A stretch of DNA of 60,000 nucleotides from Symbiodinium natans (lineage: Eukaryota > Sar > Dinophyceae > Suessiales > Symbiodiniaceae), in the NCBI GenBank assembly GCA_905221605.1, contig CAJNDS010002086.1, positions 177,501 to 237,500 on the forward strand, read 5' to 3'. Position 1 is the stretch's first letter. The number at the start of each line of letters is the position of its first letter. A program made the position numbers and the translations under genes. Below the pieces are notes generated by a model. That model did no database searches. It was not told the DNA's origin and saw only the letters and a program-made list of their open reading frames with translations. Below are positions 10,211-20,032 of this stretch, piece after piece.

Positions 10211-13200
10211 GCGGTGTGGCCGCTGGGCCATGTGTTGGGATCTTTTGGGGGCATTTAATTATGACTTCCCTGTTCATTGCCAAACCTTCGCTGTAAGCAT
10301 GCCTCAACTGCATTCAAAAAGGGCGGACAACCATAACTAGCCTAACCAGAATGCTCTCACGATACTCACACCCGAAAGGGTCATGCCCTGAAGCCTGTTT
10401 TCAAGGCCGGAGCCGTTGGATGCTTGGCCACGCAGCCTCTCGACACAATCCGCACCTTGGAAAGCATTTTGTGTGTGCACAACACGCGCACGACCAACAC
10501 ACACACACACATACACACATACACACATACACACATACACACATACACACATACACACATACACACATACACACATACACACATACACACATACACACAT
10601 ACACACATACACACATACACACATACACACATACACATACACACATTTTTTGCATGGGCAGCCTTGAACCTGCAGATGGCAATCGAGCTAGTTTCCTCGT
10701 GGGTTCTTGCACGCATGCTCAGCAATGGCCTGGCATAGGCATATGTGAATTGGGGTTTGGTTTTTAGATTCTAGGGCTGTTTCCCCTCGCAGACCTCATT
10801 CAGAACTCCAGGAATACGGCTGCAGAGTACCCCGAGCGGTTTGGGCAGACAACCCTATGATGGGCTACTGGACTGTGCTCGGTCAACGCTCAGAGAGGAA
10901 GGCCAGCAATGTATTGTTGATCTTGTGACGCTCCGAAACCTCTAAGCTGCAGGAAGCACTAGACTCTCAACCCTAACAGTAGCATCTCACCACTACTCTG
11001 TGAGCACCTGCACAGGCATAGGCTTAGGGTTTGGATTTCGGGCATCTGGAACGGAAAACGTAGGAGTTCGGCTTGCTCATCACATACATGTGTAAGAACC
11101 GATATCTCCTGATGTGTGTCTCCAGTGCTTGTCGGAAACGGTAGCGCAGTTGGGCTTCCTGTTGGGCTTCCTGACTTGCAGCTGCAGCCCATTCTTGGTG
11201 TCGTTCCATGTTCCTCCTAAACTCTACTGGATTCCAGTGGTTTGGGGACCAAATGCACCCTAGAATTGGGCTCATATACCCATTACTACTCTAATTACTA
11301 TTGAGGTTATATGAACCAAAAACCCTTTTAGGGTTCATTTCGTCCCCAAGGTTCCAGTGGTTTGCATCCGACTGAACAGGACTCCGAGGCCTCTACAAGG
11401 GGTACGCCTCGCCAACGCTGACGGTGGGCGTGATGAGCCTTGGGGGGGTTTAGGGTTTAGGGTTTAGGGTTTAGGGTTTAGGGTTTAGGGTTTAGGGTTT
11501 AGGGTTTAGGGTTTAGGGAGGGAACAGAGTTGCTAGCAAGAAATGGCTTGGGACAGGGACAAGATTGAGTTGGAGCGTGTGCGAGGTGGCTCCAGTCCTG
11601 GCAGTATAGGGATGTGGACTTTTGGGTGCAGGGTTTGCTTCAACCAGAAGACGGCGTAGTTGTGGTCCTTCGAGGAATGCTGTGCTCTTCTTTTCCTACG
11701 AGCTCGCGAGCAAGCGACTTGGAGGGCATGCTCAAGGAGCTTGGCTTTGGTTCTGCGCTGCCTCAAACTCCCGACCGTGAAGCTTGCTGAGCCACCGTCA
11801 GTTCTTGCCTCAAAAGGTAGTGCCTGCCAGGATGGGCTATTCTACCCTATAATCCCTTAAAAGGCCCTTTAATAGGGTTCATTGTGGGGAGTTTAAAGCC
11901 TAATGGCCCATCCTGGCAGCACCTAGGGCCTAGGGTAGCCGCACCTGTGAGCGCCGTGGTCGCAGGTCATACAACACTCCAAGCCATGGCCCATATGGCC
12001 AGTTCTCTAAATTGTGGTCCCTTTTTTGGGTACCTAATAGGGGCCGCCTTATACTAAGGTTATGGTCCCTTTTTTGGGTACCTAATAGGGGCCGCCTTAG
12101 AATAAGGACCCCAACATGGGGCCAGAATATGTAACATGACGATGCGTGAAGGGAGCCTCTCTGCCCTGAACGTCTGTGAGGTGCTCCTCGAGTCTCTTCC
12201 CCCAAATCTCGAAGAGACAAAGCTAGAACCCCAAACATCATGAGCCCTAAGCCCTAAACCCTAGAAACCCTAAAACAAACCTTTGAGTCCGAAACTCATG
12301 CTACCCGGTGGTCCCCTCGCCTTAAGCACCGAAAGCTCGATTGCACCGAGGCAGTTGCGCGACCCTTCTGCAGAGGACGGCGCCAGCCTCTCACTGCCGC
12401 AGCCCGTGCTGCATTTAAGGGTTTAGGGTTTAGGGTTTAGGGTTTGGGTTTAGGCGCTCTCAAGGGACTCAAGGAGGGACCATTAGAAGGGACCTTAGGA
12501 GTGACTTCGGGGTTATTGAGGGGCTGCTGAGGTATATAGGGACTATATAAGGTATATATAGGGGCTCTTTTAAGGGGAACAAGATTAAAGGGCCCCTTCT
12601 GGGGGTCCCTCCTTATGCCCCCTAAAAAGCTCGGGCTCCGAACTATCAAACCCAAACATTCGAAAACCCATTCCAAGCCTTAAGGAGCTCATGAGGCAAG
12701 CACCAATGATTTCGTAAGACCTCCAGACAACCGCCAGCCCTCCTCCTGCCCCAAAATTCTGCACTTGCTCTCTCGCCTGGGCCTCGAGAGTTTGTGTTTG
12801 TTGCGTGGGCAGATGCTGCATGACTTCATTCATCCCGCTGCTCCTATCTCAACCAGCATGTTTCTGACGGCTTCTGCAAGCACAACTACTTGTTCTGCAT
12901 GTGCGTGCGACCGTCGGTCAGATCCATGCCAAATAAGCGCATGTGAGAGAGAGAGAGAGTGCGTGTGTGTGGGCGTACGTATCTGTGCGTTTGCGTGTTT
13001 CAGTGTCTGTCTTCCTATGTCAATGAAAATCTAGCAAGCGAGTCTGAGCGCCGAAAGCCTCGAGCAAGAGAAACCAAGCAAGCGAAGCCCCAAACGCTGG
13101 AAAAACCCGAAGCCCTAAACCCTAATACCTAAACCCTGAACCGCATTGCCGTGGCTAGTCGGGTGGCAAAAAAGCCCTGAACCCTAAACCCTAAACCCTG

Positions 13201-16200
13201 CACCCTGAACCCTGAACCCTAACCACGAAACCCCACAGGCGAACGTTCGCCGCTGGCTCCACTGCTGGGGCCGCCAGCGCGTTGATCACAGCGCCCACGG
13301 AGCTAGTGCCGCCGGGCTCCAGGGTTTAGGGTTTAGGGTTTAGGGTTTAGGGTTTAGGGTTTAGGGTTTAGGGTTTAGGGTTTAGGGGGTCGGAACAAGT
13401 TAAGATGCCTTCTGAATTCTAAGGCCTTCTGGGGTTTAGGGTCTAAGGTTTGGGGTTTAGGGTTTACGGTTTAGGGTCACCACGCAGTGTGGGCAGACAC
13501 GAGAGTCCCGCTCCAAGAGGGTTTTGCATGTTTGGGTGTAGATACAAGCCACGAGCTCCGAACTCTAGCCCGCTAAATTATGAGTCCACTTCGTTGGGCA
13601 CGACAAACATGGCTTATTGACGGACCAACAGGCACGGGTTTCGGCTCAATTGTGAAGCCTTGCCTGGAAGGCCCAGGACAAGCCTTCATGTTGAATCCAC
13701 CACACTTAGGTTTCGGGGCTCCTTCTATGTCAAAAAGGCCTGCTCTTTTGAAGACGAGCTCATCCAGTCAAGACTAGAACCCAGACCCTCCTCAAGTGGC
13801 AGCTTCTATTCTTTGGAACTGGACGTCGTTGGGCATCTTCCCAGGAAATGCATCGCGCAGACGAACTTGAAGAACAAGGGCACCATGAGAGAAGAATGGC
13901 AGCGTGGAATAACTGTGTCTGAACTAAGTGAATGTATTTCAAGTACTTCTGAACATGACATGGATCCTGCCTTCATATCTGAACTGCAAGCGCGACACAC
14001 AAGTCCCTCTCCGAATTTCACTCTTGAACCCAACATGTTGAGTCCCCTGGAAGCCAACCTCGGGAGCGCCACCTTGCCACAGAGACCTCAGAGGAAACGT
14101 CGTGGTTTTTGCACCTGCGGTTTCCGGAATCCCTTAGGCAGTACAGTACATCCAGAACCCCTTCAAGCTGCATGTGCATGCGTGTGCTTGAGGGTATGAG
14201 ACCTTAAGCCCGAAACCCTAAACCCCAAGCCCGAGGCCTCCGGGGCAATGATGTGGCTCTTGTGTGTGACTTCCAGCTTATTCTGTTAGATCATATCATA
14301 TTGCATGATGCATTATGTGTATATATATATATAATCCTATGCATTATGTATATATATATATATGTATATAATCCTATAAAAAACCCAGTGCTTCCGAGGC
14401 AGATTTTCCGCGCCATGGTGCGCGACCATGGTTGGCTTGGGGCCCATGGCCCCTGCAGGGGCTTGGGGAGTCTTGTCCGGATGGGTTTTGGGGCTTGGGG
14501 TTTAGGGTTTAGGGTTTGGGGTTTAGGGTTTAGGGTTTGGGGTTTAGGGTTTAGGGTTTGGGGTTTAGGGTTTAGGGTTCAGTGCAGACACTTTGCCGTC
14601 ACACGCCTCGGCCTCAGCACGGGTTCAAAAAAGGGTTTAAGGTTTAGGGTGGCGAGAGTACGGGGGGCTTGCAGGGCGGCCTTGGCTCACAGGGGATGTT
14701 ATCGAGGCGGGCGAAGTCTCTGGGAAAAGGGTGGCGAGGGTTGCCAGATGTTGTTGAAGGCGGCGTTTAGACAAACGGTGGCCATTGAGATATATGATTC
14801 CTGGGTATTGAAGCTTGTGCGCATTTTCTGGCTCAGACTACAAGAAACAGCCCACAGTAGAGCCAGAGGTGCTTGACGCGCGGATTGCTTGGCAGCTGAC
14901 CGTCTCAGGTAGGACCGTGGTCCCAAACTCCCTGACCCTGAAGCTGGAGAGAGACCCCCCCAGATCTTCCAAAACCCCTTAATTAAGGAATATACCCTAA
15001 TTTATGCGAGGGATCCTTATTATGAATCAGGGTATATTCCTTAATTAAGGGGTTTTGGAAGATCTGGGCCTGCGTCCCAAACTTAACCCCAAGCCACACA
15101 AACAGCAAGGATCACCATCCTCCGCGATACGCCGAGCTATGGGCCACCTTGCTTGGATCGAAATTGCATGAAGTTTGTGGGGATAAGGTTAGGGTTTCTG
15201 AGCATAGCGATTAAGATATGAAGTTTCAAGCTTGGGCAGAGCTCAAACTGGCTGCCGGTCTTCAGGGAAGTTCAGGGTTTCGGAAGGGTGTGGCAGGGGT
15301 CAGGGTCATGCCAGGTTTGAGGGGTTTCGGGCAGGGTGCTGGATTCTCAACTCCCTAAACCCTAAACCCTAAACCCTAAACCCTAAACCCAGGCTATACT
15401 TCACCATTTTCGAAGCCATGACCCGCATCATGGGCAAGTCTGACGTCGTGAGCTTCGTCGCCGGCGGTTGCGCAGGTGCCTGTCTGTCCTGCAAGGCTTT
15501 GCTCACTTAGAGTTCAACGCCTCATAATGTGGTTGGCGGCAAAAACAGGCGCTTCCATTTTGGCTCATGTGTATGCCTGCGTGCTTGTTAGAATCCGGCT
15601 GCTTGACTCCTTTGGGCGCTCTTCCTGCGTGCGCCGCACGGGAACATAAACAGGGCCAGAGCCATGAAGTCATAGGCACGGCTTTCGAAATGACGATCAC
15701 AAGATCGCGACCCATGCTCGAAGCGACTGGGAGCACGAACTTCCGCCGTTGTGCCTGTTTCTATGGTGCGTGCAATTCTCTGGACGGGCAGGAGGTAAAA
15801 ATAGGCGCGCAAGCACCACAAGACCCTCACAAGAAAGCTGAACAATTCTAGCTACATGAGTTTGACCGTTTCACATTGCACAACATAGGTTAAACCTTCC
15901 GTCAGTACTTTCTTTGGGGTTTTCGCCAAACAACATCTATTGCACGCATCTCTTACGGGGGCTGTAACATCTTGTAACTTAAAAGGGTGGTTAAAGGTTC
16001 CCGGGCAAGGGGTTTGGAATGCGGGGGCTTCGGCGAAGCTTCACTTATAATGGTCCGAGTCCGGCAGGCCTTGGATCAGGCCCGTGGGAACTATGCAACC
16101 TTTTAAAGCCACATAAACCCTAAACCCTAAACCCACAGCTGCTACACTGACTTCAACCCTGAGCCACAGGCGCTGCAGCCTGGGGATGCATCTATCCGAT

Positions 16201-17873
16201 CGACGTCATCAAAACGAGCCGTGGCGTTGAGGGTTGCGGGGGGGGCCTTGGCGCTATGGAGGGTTTAGGGTGGAGGGTGGAGGGCGGATGGTGGAGGGTG
16301 GAGGGTGGAGGGTGGAGGTGGAGGGTGGAGGGTGGAGGGCAGGATTTCGGAACGTTCGGAGGATGGCCCTTGTTCCAGACTGGCCGCCTAGCAAAACACA
16401 ACTTGGGAGGATGTAGGGTGTAGGTCGGGCACATCCCGAGTCAACTTCGTTCTGGAGTAGGTGCGTTCATGGCAGCACAAGGAAGCCTGCCCCTCCCTCG
16501 CCAGACAACCCAGATTGTGCCAGACATCATGTAGGGTTTAGGGTTTAGGGTTTAGGGTTTAGGGTTGAGGGTAGACTCTGAGTGCTGGAGCATGGTTGGT
16601 GCCCTTGAAACTTGAAACCCTGGTAGTTACCGCCTGCCTATCCTAAACTCAAAGATTTCGAAACAAGGCGGTGGTCCACCGACCCTGCTGGAACCTATAG
16701 CTCCTTGCTCCACTGCCTAAGGAGAGTGGAATCAGAGTTCAACATGCTGTTGTTGGGCTTTACAGGTTTGTGGAGGGCGCGGGGTGGCTTCTGCAAGCTT
16801 GGTTTTGGTTTTTCACTCTTCTTGTGCCCGTCGTGGGAGTTTGTGCCCGAGCCCTAAACCCTACACCCTATACCCTAAACCCTAAGCCCTAAACCCTAAA
16901 CCCTGGGTGGAAAAAAAACCCTAAACCTACACACCAAACCCTAAACCCTAAACCCTAAACCCTAAACCCTAAACCCTAAACCCTAAACCCTAAACCCTAA
17001 ACCGTAACCCTGAACCTTGGCCTTACAGACTGGATACCTTGTCCATCCTGCGGCCTGGGAGCCGGTTCTGGAGGACCACTGTCCGAGACGATTGGCGAGT
17101 CCTTTTCAACGGAGCCTTGTCCGAAACCCTAAACCCTAAACCCTAAACCCTAAACCCTAAACCCTAAACCCTAAACCCTAAACCCTAAACCCTAAACCCT
17201 AAACCCTACACCCTACACCCTAAACCCTAAACCTAAACCCTAAACCCTAAACCCTAAACCCTAAACCCTAAACCCTAAACCCTAAACCCTAAACCCTAAA
17301 ACCTAAACCCTAAACCCTAAACCCTAAACCCTAAACCCTAAACCCTAAACCCTAAACCCTAAACCCTAAACCCTAAACCCTAAACCCTAAACCCTAACCC
17401 GAAACCCGAAACCCGAAACCGGCCCTACCTGCGAGGGCTTCTAGCTAGCAGATGCCCAGACCAGTTGGGTTTTGTTCAAATCTGAGCCCTGGCCACATTT
17501 CCTTTGGCAAATACCCAGCTTGCGTAGCTCTTGGAGCCCATTCTCGGCCTTGCTGTGTCTGGGCACGCGCCGCTAGGGGTTGCAAGGAACCTATGCTTGC
17601 TGAGCCTGGTGCAACATGGTGTTGAGGACCAAGTACCTTGAAAACTATCCCCAACCACCCCGAAACCTCTGAGGGCCCCTGAATTCGCTGGGCTCCTGGG
17701 CGGTCCACCAGGAAGTGGCGTTTGCTATCCGATTTGGGGTTTAGGGTTTAGGGTTTGTTTAGGGTGTTGGGTCTAAAACCTGCGAACTGCATGACTCAGG
17801 CTTTGCAGCCGCAATGGCTCGCGCTTGGCCGCAGCATGCCGTCGTGTTCTTCACGCGCACTGGCCCTGTCTGA
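10151..17873 (+). CDS. Mitochondrial carrier family protein, split gene (about 12 exons)
   Basis: Inner-membrane solute carrier of the SLC25 family, built from three repeats of two helices. Exons, in order: 10151-10210, 10406-10451, 10812-10906, 11389-11438, 11675-11722, 13238-13307, 14403-14479, 15110-15142, 15393-15475, 16170-16232, 17029-17122, 17809-17873 (TGA). Repeat signatures are QPLDTIR (repeat 1), APTELV (repeat 2) and YPIDVIKT (repeat 3). Each repeat has the usual matrix helix (YDGLLDCARSTLREEG, then GLYKGYASP; RGLGSLV; RDDWRVLFNGALS) and following even helix (NAVLFFSYEL; LRDTPSYG-LYFTIFEAM; RAWPQHAVVFFT). PTELV in repeat 2 and an AIDL-A-GA start resemble the ornithine/carnitine/basic amino acid branch (SLC25A15/A20/A29), but the substrate is not proven. 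Introns hold telomere-type arrays and palindromic elements. The first exon and exact splice sites are uncertain. The C-terminus after FFT is unusually short. Confidence 0.85.
10406..10451 (+). CDS. Carrier exon 2: helix 1 signature
   Basis: Encodes AGAVGCLATQPLDTI after a TTCAAG acceptor. P-D in QPLDTIR is the repeat-1 signature P-x-D/E-x-x-K/R of mitochondrial carriers. Confidence 0.75.
10498..10645. repeat. (CACACACATA)n microsatellite
   Basis: Ten-base unit repeated about 14 times; it makes long artefactual frames on both strands. Carrier intron 2. Confidence 0.95.
10812..10906 (+). CDS. Carrier exon 3: matrix helix of repeat 1
   Basis: Encodes (R)LQSTPSGLGRQPYDG then LLDCARSTLREEGQ, the standard Y-x-G-x-x-D-C-x-x-x-x-x-x-x-E-G matrix segment. 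Acceptor is CTCCAG. Confidence 0.8.
11240..11350. repeat. Palindromic element family B, copy 4, with 12-bp target duplication
   Basis: Flanked by TTCCAGTGGTTT at 11232-11243 and 11352-11363. Lies in the carrier intron between exons 3 and 4. Confidence 0.85.
11389..11438 (+). CDS. Carrier exon 4: GLYKGYASP segment
   Basis: Encodes GLYKGYASPTLTVGVMS, the L-Y-K-G motif that follows the matrix helix. It lies just downstream of a palindromic element and just upstream of a TTTAGGG array. Confidence 0.75.
11675..11722 (+). CDS. Carrier exon 5: helix 2
   Basis: Encodes NAVLFFSYELASKRL after a TTCGAG acceptor. Matches the F-x-x-Y-E end of an even-numbered carrier helix. Confidence 0.75.
11826..11921. 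repeat. Single-copy palindromic element K
   Basis: Ends TGCCAGGATGGGC / GCCCATCCTGGCA, inside a carrier intron. Only one copy seen. Confidence 0.7.
12016..12105. repeat. Tandem duplication, 45-bp unit x2
   Basis: The phrase GGTCCCTTTTTTGGGTACC...GGGGCCGCCTTA occurs twice in direct tandem. Confidence 0.85.
12585..12833 (-). CDS. Antisense Gln-rich ORF in a carrier intron
   Basis: MNEVMQHLPTQQTQTLEAQA then REQVQNFGAG and on. Protein-like start and composition, but it lies antisense inside the carrier gene and its 3-prime half runs over repeats. May be chance. Confidence 0.2.
   Translation of the reverse strand: MNEVMQHLPTQQTQTLEAQAREQVQNFGAGGGLAVVWRSYEIIGACLMSSLRLGMGFRMFGFDSSEPELFRGHKEGPPEGAL
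13238..13307 (+). CDS. Carrier exon 6: helix 3 with APTELV
   Basis: Encodes RTFAAGSTAGAASALITAPTELV after a CCACAG acceptor. The glycine-rich helix and PTEL(V/A) match repeat 2 of ornithine-type carriers. A nine-unit TTTAGGG array follows within 15 bases. Confidence 0.8.
13321..13387. repeat. TTTAGGG array, about 9 units
   Basis: Starts about 14 bases after carrier exon 6. Opposite in orientation to the CCCTAAA array just upstream. Confidence 0.95.
13660..14199 (+). CDS. 179-codon ORF inside a carrier intron
   Basis: One of the longer non-repetitive frames in the window. It is polar and Ser/Pro-rich (SSTSEHDMDPAFISELQA, SPLEANLGSATLPQRPQRKR) with a C-T-C-G pair near the end. It lies between carrier exons 6 and 7. 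It could be an inserted retrocopy or chance. Family unknown. Confidence 0.3.
   Translation: MPGRPRTSLHVESTTLRFRGSFYVKKACSFEDELIQSRLEPRPSSSGSFYSLELDVVGHLPRKCIAQTNLKNKGTMREEWQRGITVSELSECISSTSEHDMDPAFISELQARHTSPSPNFTLEPNMLSPLEANLGSATLPQRPQRKRRGFCTCGFRNPLGSTVHPEPLQAACACVCLRV
14403..14479 (+). CDS. Carrier exon 7: matrix helix of repeat 2
   Basis: Encodes IFRAMVRDHGWLG then CRGLGSLVR. It may itself contain a short removed segment near 14435-14457. It is followed by variant TTTAGGG/TTTGGGG repeats. Confidence 0.55.
14959..15068. repeat. Palindromic element family A, copy 2
   Basis: Same ends and core as copy 1. Ends 42 bases before carrier exon 8, inside its intron. Confidence 0.9.
15110..15142 (+). 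CDS. Carrier exon 8: RDTPSYG
   Basis: Encodes ITILRDTPSYG, the R-D-x-P-x-x-G start of helix 4. A 33-base exon with apparent GC donor (TATGG|GCCACC), lying 42 bases after a palindromic element. Confidence 0.8.
15393..15475 (+). CDS. Carrier exon 9: helices 4 and 5
   Basis: Encodes LYFTIFEAMTRIMGKSD then VVSFVAGGCAG. The acceptor AG comes directly after a CCCTAAA array; the donor is GCAG|GTGCCT. Confidence 0.85.
15567..15851 (+). CDS. 94-codon ORF just after a spliced-leader-like motif
   Basis: Begins at the ATG within CCATTTTGGCTCATG and encodes MCMPACLLESGCLTPLGALP and on to TAG. It lies in the intron between carrier exons 9 and 10. The neighbouring motif makes a retroposed mRNA copy possible, but no poly(A) tail follows. 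The opposite strand is open too. Confidence 0.25.
   Translation: MCMPACLLESGCLTPLGALPACAAREHKQGQSHEVIGTAFEMTITRSRPMLEATGSTNFRRCACFYGACNSLDGQEVKIGAQAPQDPHKKAEQF
16170..16232 (+). CDS. Carrier exon 10: YPIDVIKT
   Basis: Encodes AAWGCIYPIDVIKTSRGVE after a GAGCCACAG acceptor; the split glycine codon joins cleanly with exon 9. This is the repeat-3 signature. Confidence 0.85.
17029..17122 (+). CDS. Carrier exon 11: last matrix helix
   Basis: Encodes LDTLSILRPGSRFWRT then TVRDDWRVLFNGALS. It sits between two long CCCTAAA arrays; a GA donor at its end is possible. Confidence 0.75.
17125..17419. repeat. Largest telomere-type array, CCCTAAA x about 38
   Basis: Near-perfect CCCTAAA units with a few CCCTACA and CCTAAA variants, ending in three CCCGAAA units. 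Interstitial: it lies in the last carrier introns, so it is not a chromosome end. Confidence 0.95.
17809..17873 (+). CDS. Carrier exon 12: helix 6 and stop
   Basis: Encodes AMARAWPQHAVVFFTRTGPV and TGA after a CTTTGCAG acceptor. R-x-x-P-x-x-A-x-x-F is the family's last helix. Confidence 0.75.
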
Positions 17874-18118
17874 GTTTTTTTGCAGTGGCCTAGGGCAGAA
17901 ACAGGAAAACTCGAGGCCTGCTGATCAGCCCTCGCTGCTGGACCTTAGGCTAAGGGTCGGCTGGAGCATCTTGAACAGATTCCGGTTGCCTAAACCCTAA
18001 ACCCCAAACCCTAAATACCCTAAATACCCTAAATACCCTACTTGTACCTCTGTAAGAGGTAGGTCTTGTGAGTACCCGGGCGCCAGTGACTGTTTTTTTA
18101 TTGTAACCCGAAACCCGA

Positions 18119-18302
18119 CCCTGTGCTCGCTGTGCTTTGGGGACCCGGAGTTCCATCGAATCTCTCCAGTCCCTCCTTCTCCCTTTGCACTCAAAAGCCC
18201 ATAGGAAGCCTCTTCGGCACAAGCTGCAAAATCCAGGATCTTCAATCCTACACCGCAAGCTGCTGAGGTATGAGCTGGTCAAGGGCAGCCTGACAGAATG
18301 AC
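18119..18302 (+). CDS. Exon with C-x-x-C, unknown protein
   Basis: Open frame CARCALGTRSSIESLQSLLL, then PLHSKAHRKPLRHKLQNPGS and HRKLLRYELVKGSLTE to TGA. The polar helical C-terminus looks coding. The overlapping - strand ORF is weaker. Confidence 0.4.
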
Positions 18303-18860
18303 CTTCTATCCGCGGAAAGAAAGTTTCAAGACATGCCTTGTTAAGAACTGAGCGCTTCTGCTGTAGGAGTCTGCAGGAGTCAGGAATGATGTTTAAGAGA
18401 GAGCAGGGTGGTCGGCGGTTGCTGTGTCTCGGTCGCTGTGTGTGCGCGCGCGACTTCGACTTGGACTGTCTTTCGCTCTGCGCCCTTCTGGATATGAAGC
18501 TCGCCTGACAGTGGCAGGCAGCTTGCCGGGCTTGAGCCGAACACTATAAAACCTGTAAGCTAAGAAACACGATCTGAGCTCACTAAGTTGCAGCCTCGCC
18601 CTGTCCACCCAAGACTTGTACTCCGACATGGCAACCCAACGGCCTACGTCAGCCTGATCGCATGAACCTGCATAAAAACCCTAGGCTTCCTAAACCTTTC
18701 TCAACAGAAACGTGCCACCTCAGCCCCAGAACGCTGTCCACCCTCTGCCCTGTCCTCCCGAGACCGTGCAGACATCCTCAAACTCCTCCTGAAGACCGGG
18801 CACTCCTAAACTTGTTTGCCGAGCCATGCGGCTGGTGCAGTGAGCTGCTTCTGAGCTACC

Positions 18861-18927
18861 ATGCCGCTGTCTGGCAAGGCTGCCGACGTGTTTGTGGCTT
18901 CGTGGTTTGAGGCTGCTGGGTTTACAG
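18861..18927 (+). CDS. First exon of a small gene
   Basis: ATG in good context encodes MPLSGKAADVFVASWFEAAG then FT, ending at ACAG|GTCTGG. Likely partner exons are at 19118-19260 and 19411-19521. Confidence 0.4.
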
Positions 18928-19117
18928 GTCTGGGCTTCTAGAGAAACAGGGCTGCACGGGCTGGAAAAGCATTCTTTTGCGCTTGTTTTGTGCCAGCGTC
19001 GGTTGTGGACTCTCTCTGTATCTTTCTCTCTCCGTGTTTCGTATATGATTTGTTTTTCTGCACTCCTTTGGAGTGGTGCTGTCGGCCTGGTCATGCTTGG
19101 CACCCACGCTACAGGCA

Positions 19118-19260
19118 GAGAATGTGGCAGACGGCGGCATACCATACTGGCATAAATTGGAGGGATTTTTCGCACACGTAGCGCACAAGGCCATCAGGCT
19201 GTTGCGCTTCCATGGCCAAGCATCGCATGTTCAGCGCCAGACAGATTCGCAAGCGGAAGC
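19118..19260 (+). CDS. Probable middle exon of the small gene
   Basis: After a CTACAG acceptor: AENVADGGIPYWHKLEGFFA then HVAHKAIRLLRFHGQASH. The phase to the first exon is not resolved. Opposite-strand frames are also open here. Confidence 0.35.
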
Positions 19261-19410
19261 CGGCATAGCAGAAGAGGGAAGGGACAGGAAGAGGGGAGTT
19301 CTCCGAAGTCGTTGTCGTCGTACAGCGCTTGTCGGAGTCACAGCAGTCATCGGGACGTCTTTGGCATGCGTGTGATGGGGATTTGGAGCTGCTCCTGTCT
19401 GACGCCACTG

Positions 19411-19521
19411 CTTAGGACGCAGGGGTTGCGGCAACTTGCCGAGCCTGAATGGCTACAGAAATACCTGCCGGTGTTGAAACACATTTTCACCAAAGTCGCA
19501 ACCCCCCTGGCCGATCCGTAG
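19411..19521 (+). CDS. Probable last exon of the small gene
   Basis: After acceptor GACGCAG: GLRQLAEPEWLQKYLPVLKH then IFTKVATPLADP and TAG. Amphipathic helical text. Family unknown. Confidence 0.45.
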   Translation, partial: LRTQGLRQLAEPEWLQKYLPVLKHIFTKVATPLADP

Positions 19522-19679
19522 AAAGCAGCGACCGCCCCCGGCAGGATTGCTTGACGCTCAGCTGCTCTTAGGTTCGGAGGCCGCCAGAGGTCTCGGGAGT
19601 TGGAGGATTTATGCTGTTTATGGTTTACAGCTCACACTTAAGTCGCTTGCAAGGCTTTCGAGATGTATAGGGTTTAGGG

Positions 19680-20030
19680 TTTAGGGTTTAGGGACTCGCA
19701 AGGGGTGAATGCAAGGCTACCATGAACCCATTCTTGCATAACAGCCTATATCCCACCCTCTAGACTACCCCAATACCCATACCATGAAGCCATCGTTTCG
19801 TAACAACCTATACCCTAAAATCTACACCACCTCGATACCCCCTTTATGAAAACACACCATGATCCCATAGGATGAACCAATTGAATAGCCACATCGAAAA
19901 TGACATGCTTAACCCCATAGCGTGCCCCACCACTTAGAAAACCCATGGTATCCACCTTGAACTCCCTAACCTTTTACAGATATATAAGCGGAATAGTGTT
20001 TAGGGATAAGGTTGCAACGTTAATGAAGGC
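19680..20030. other. Spacer with variant repeats
   Basis: Contains degenerate ACCC-TA-rich phrases (CTATATCCCACC, TACACCACC) but no exon that I can support; ends at the RCC1-like frame. Confidence 0.4.
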
Positions 20031-20032
20031 AC

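Noticed and set aside
10337-10767. Long frames on both strands rich in His/Thr/Tyr or Cys/Val/Met
   Set aside because: They are translations of the (CACACACATA)n microsatellite.
11024-11275. - strand frame with a long helical, Gln/Ala/Arg-rich stretch
   Set aside because: Initially attractive, but carrier exons 3 and 4 on the + strand bracket it, and its start lies in the palindromic element. Probably chance.
16234-16434. Frames with GGWRVEG or PPSTLHP repeats
   Set aside because: Produced by degenerate GGAGGGTGGAGGGT repeats at 16255-16345.
17125-17419. True chromosome end or subtelomere
   Set aside because: The array is followed by a normal carrier exon and 40 kb of genes; it is interstitial.
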